Assembly (NCBI GenBank): GCA_016284485.1
Contig: JAEEOX010000017.1
Location: 1 to 5,464, forward strand
DNA length: 5,464 nucleotides
Source: Bacillota bacterium
GTDB taxonomy: Bacteria > Bacillota > Clostridia > Peptostreptococcales > Anaerovoracaceae
Direction: 5' to 3'
Below are positions 5,030 to 5,464 of this stretch, piece after piece; the first letter of the stretch is position 1, and the number at the start of each line of letters is the position of its first letter. Under the pieces are notes generated by a model. It worked only from the letters and a program-made list of their open reading frames with translations. It made no database searches and was not told where the DNA came from. The position numbers were made by a program, and so were the translations under genes.

Positions 5030-5041
5030 GGCCGGTGTTTT
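5007..5041 (+). terminator. Terminator overlapping the GNAT stop codon, shared by the convergent gene
   Basis: CACCGGCCTCA (5013-5023) pairs perfectly with TGAGGCCGGTG (5027-5037) around the loop GTC. The stem is extended by AAAA (5009-5012) against TTTT (5038-5041). The arm starts inside the GNAT coding region and the stop TGA (5027-5029) is its right-arm beginning. The A run at 5007-5012 becomes a U-tract on the minus strand, so the hairpin also fits the gene ending at 5048, seven bases away. Confidence 0.9.
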
Positions 5042-5047
5042 AGTGTT

Positions 5048-5464
5048 TCATTCTCCGTAGGTCTCGATTATCCAGGAAGCCCATTCATCATAGGCGGTCT
5101 GCCAGTCCGTTCCGAAGGCGTCGCTGAACTTTTTCTCACCGAAGCAGAAATCGCTGACATCCTCGAAACCGTATTTGTCCGAAAGGTACGCGATGAAGGA
5201 AGTGGCCATCATGACGCTCATGTCGTCACCGGGATCCTGAACCTTGGGAGGTCCGCTGTACACGCCGGTCTTCTTGAGAGCCCAGCTTTCGTAGGCGGTG
5301 CCCCAGTTCATGCCCTCGGTAAGGCAGAGGTACGATGCGGCGTCACTCAGTTTAAGGTAGTTTTCCGGAGTGGTAATATCCGTGCCGCCTCCCCTGACGT
5401 ATGCATCATAGTATGGGAGCTTTTCCAAAGCGTCCCCCAGCCTCTCGGAGGCCAGATCCTCGTT
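5048..5464 (-). CDS. 3' part of a hypothetical gene, possibly the C-terminus of a gluzincin-like peptidase
   Basis: The frame is open from the right edge (5464) to the stop TGA at 5050-5048, giving 138 residues with the N-terminus outside the window. A TTG at 5428 could be read as a start, but it lies inside a continuous frame with no ribosome binding site, so the gene most likely continues beyond the edge. The C-terminal pattern S-F-I-A-Y-L-S-D-K-Y-G-F-E-D-V (window residues 89-103), then a short acidic/aromatic stretch, F-S-D-A-F-G-T-D-W-Q-T-A-Y-D-E-W and a final W-I, resembles the end of gluzincin-type (peptidase MA-like) domains. In those, a helix F-x-x-Y-L-x-x-x-Y-G is followed by A-F-G-x-x-x-x-x-x-x-x-W. 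The HEXXH zinc site, if any, would be upstream and cannot be seen. An internal W-x-T-A-Y-x-x-W-A motif occurs twice. It is convergent with the GNAT gene and shares its terminator. The gene is likely real; the family call is weak. Confidence 0.65.
   Translation of the reverse strand, partial: NEDLASERLGDALEKLPYYDAYVRGGGTDITTPENYLKLSDAASYLCLTEGMNWGTAYESWALKKTGVYSGPPKVQDPGDDMSVMMATSFIAYLSDKYGFEDVSDFCFGEKKFSDAFGTDWQTAYDEWASWIIETYGE

Overview
The window looks like a chromosomal stretch from a Gram-positive, low-to-mid GC anaerobe of the Bacillota, most likely class Clostridia. The evidence is strong AGGAGG-type ribosome binding sites, a sortase-type wall-anchored surface protein, a small stand-alone LytTR regulator and a YwaF-type membrane protein. 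No ribosomal, tRNA, CRISPR, transposon or phage feature is visible, and I cannot name a genus or species from the sequence.

Layout, left to right. (1) Bases 1-591, + strand: the 3' part of a YgjV-family membrane protein gene, then 15 bases later a 61-residue two-helix membrane protein of unknown role. A two-part hairpin terminator at 623-666 closes this unit. (2) Bases 709-2002, + strand: a promoter, a 146-residue LytTR DNA-binding regulator (start corrected to GTG at 770) and, 12 bases later, a two-helix membrane protein with a large extracytoplasmic domain I do not recognise. A GC-rich terminator at 2016-2040 ends the unit and probably also serves the convergent gene. (3) Bases 2067-3526, - strand: one gene with its own promoter. 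It encodes a secreted wall-anchored protein with a signal peptide, a cleaved-adhesin-like lectin-fold domain, a His/Cys module, an MBG-type repeat, a proline-rich stalk and a VPQTG sorting signal. (4) Bases 3548-4378, - strand: a YwaF/TMEM164-like integral membrane protein with its own terminator. (5) Bases 4461-5041, + strand: a GNAT acetyltransferase, transcribed divergently from the ywaF-like gene. Its stop codon lies inside its own terminator hairpin. (6) Bases 5048-5464, - strand: the 3' part of a gene running off the window, convergent with the GNAT gene and sharing its terminator. It may be the C-terminal part of a gluzincin-like metallopeptidase.

Most units look like independent one- or two-gene transcription units, each bounded by recognisable terminators. 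The most interesting part is the LytTR plus membrane-protein pair. Its order and architecture resemble the streptococcal LytTR regulatory systems (HdrRM, BrsRM), in which a membrane protein restrains a LytTR regulator. Here, however, the membrane partner carries a roughly 180-residue outward-facing domain that could act as a sensor. Its link to the neighbouring surface protein is speculation.
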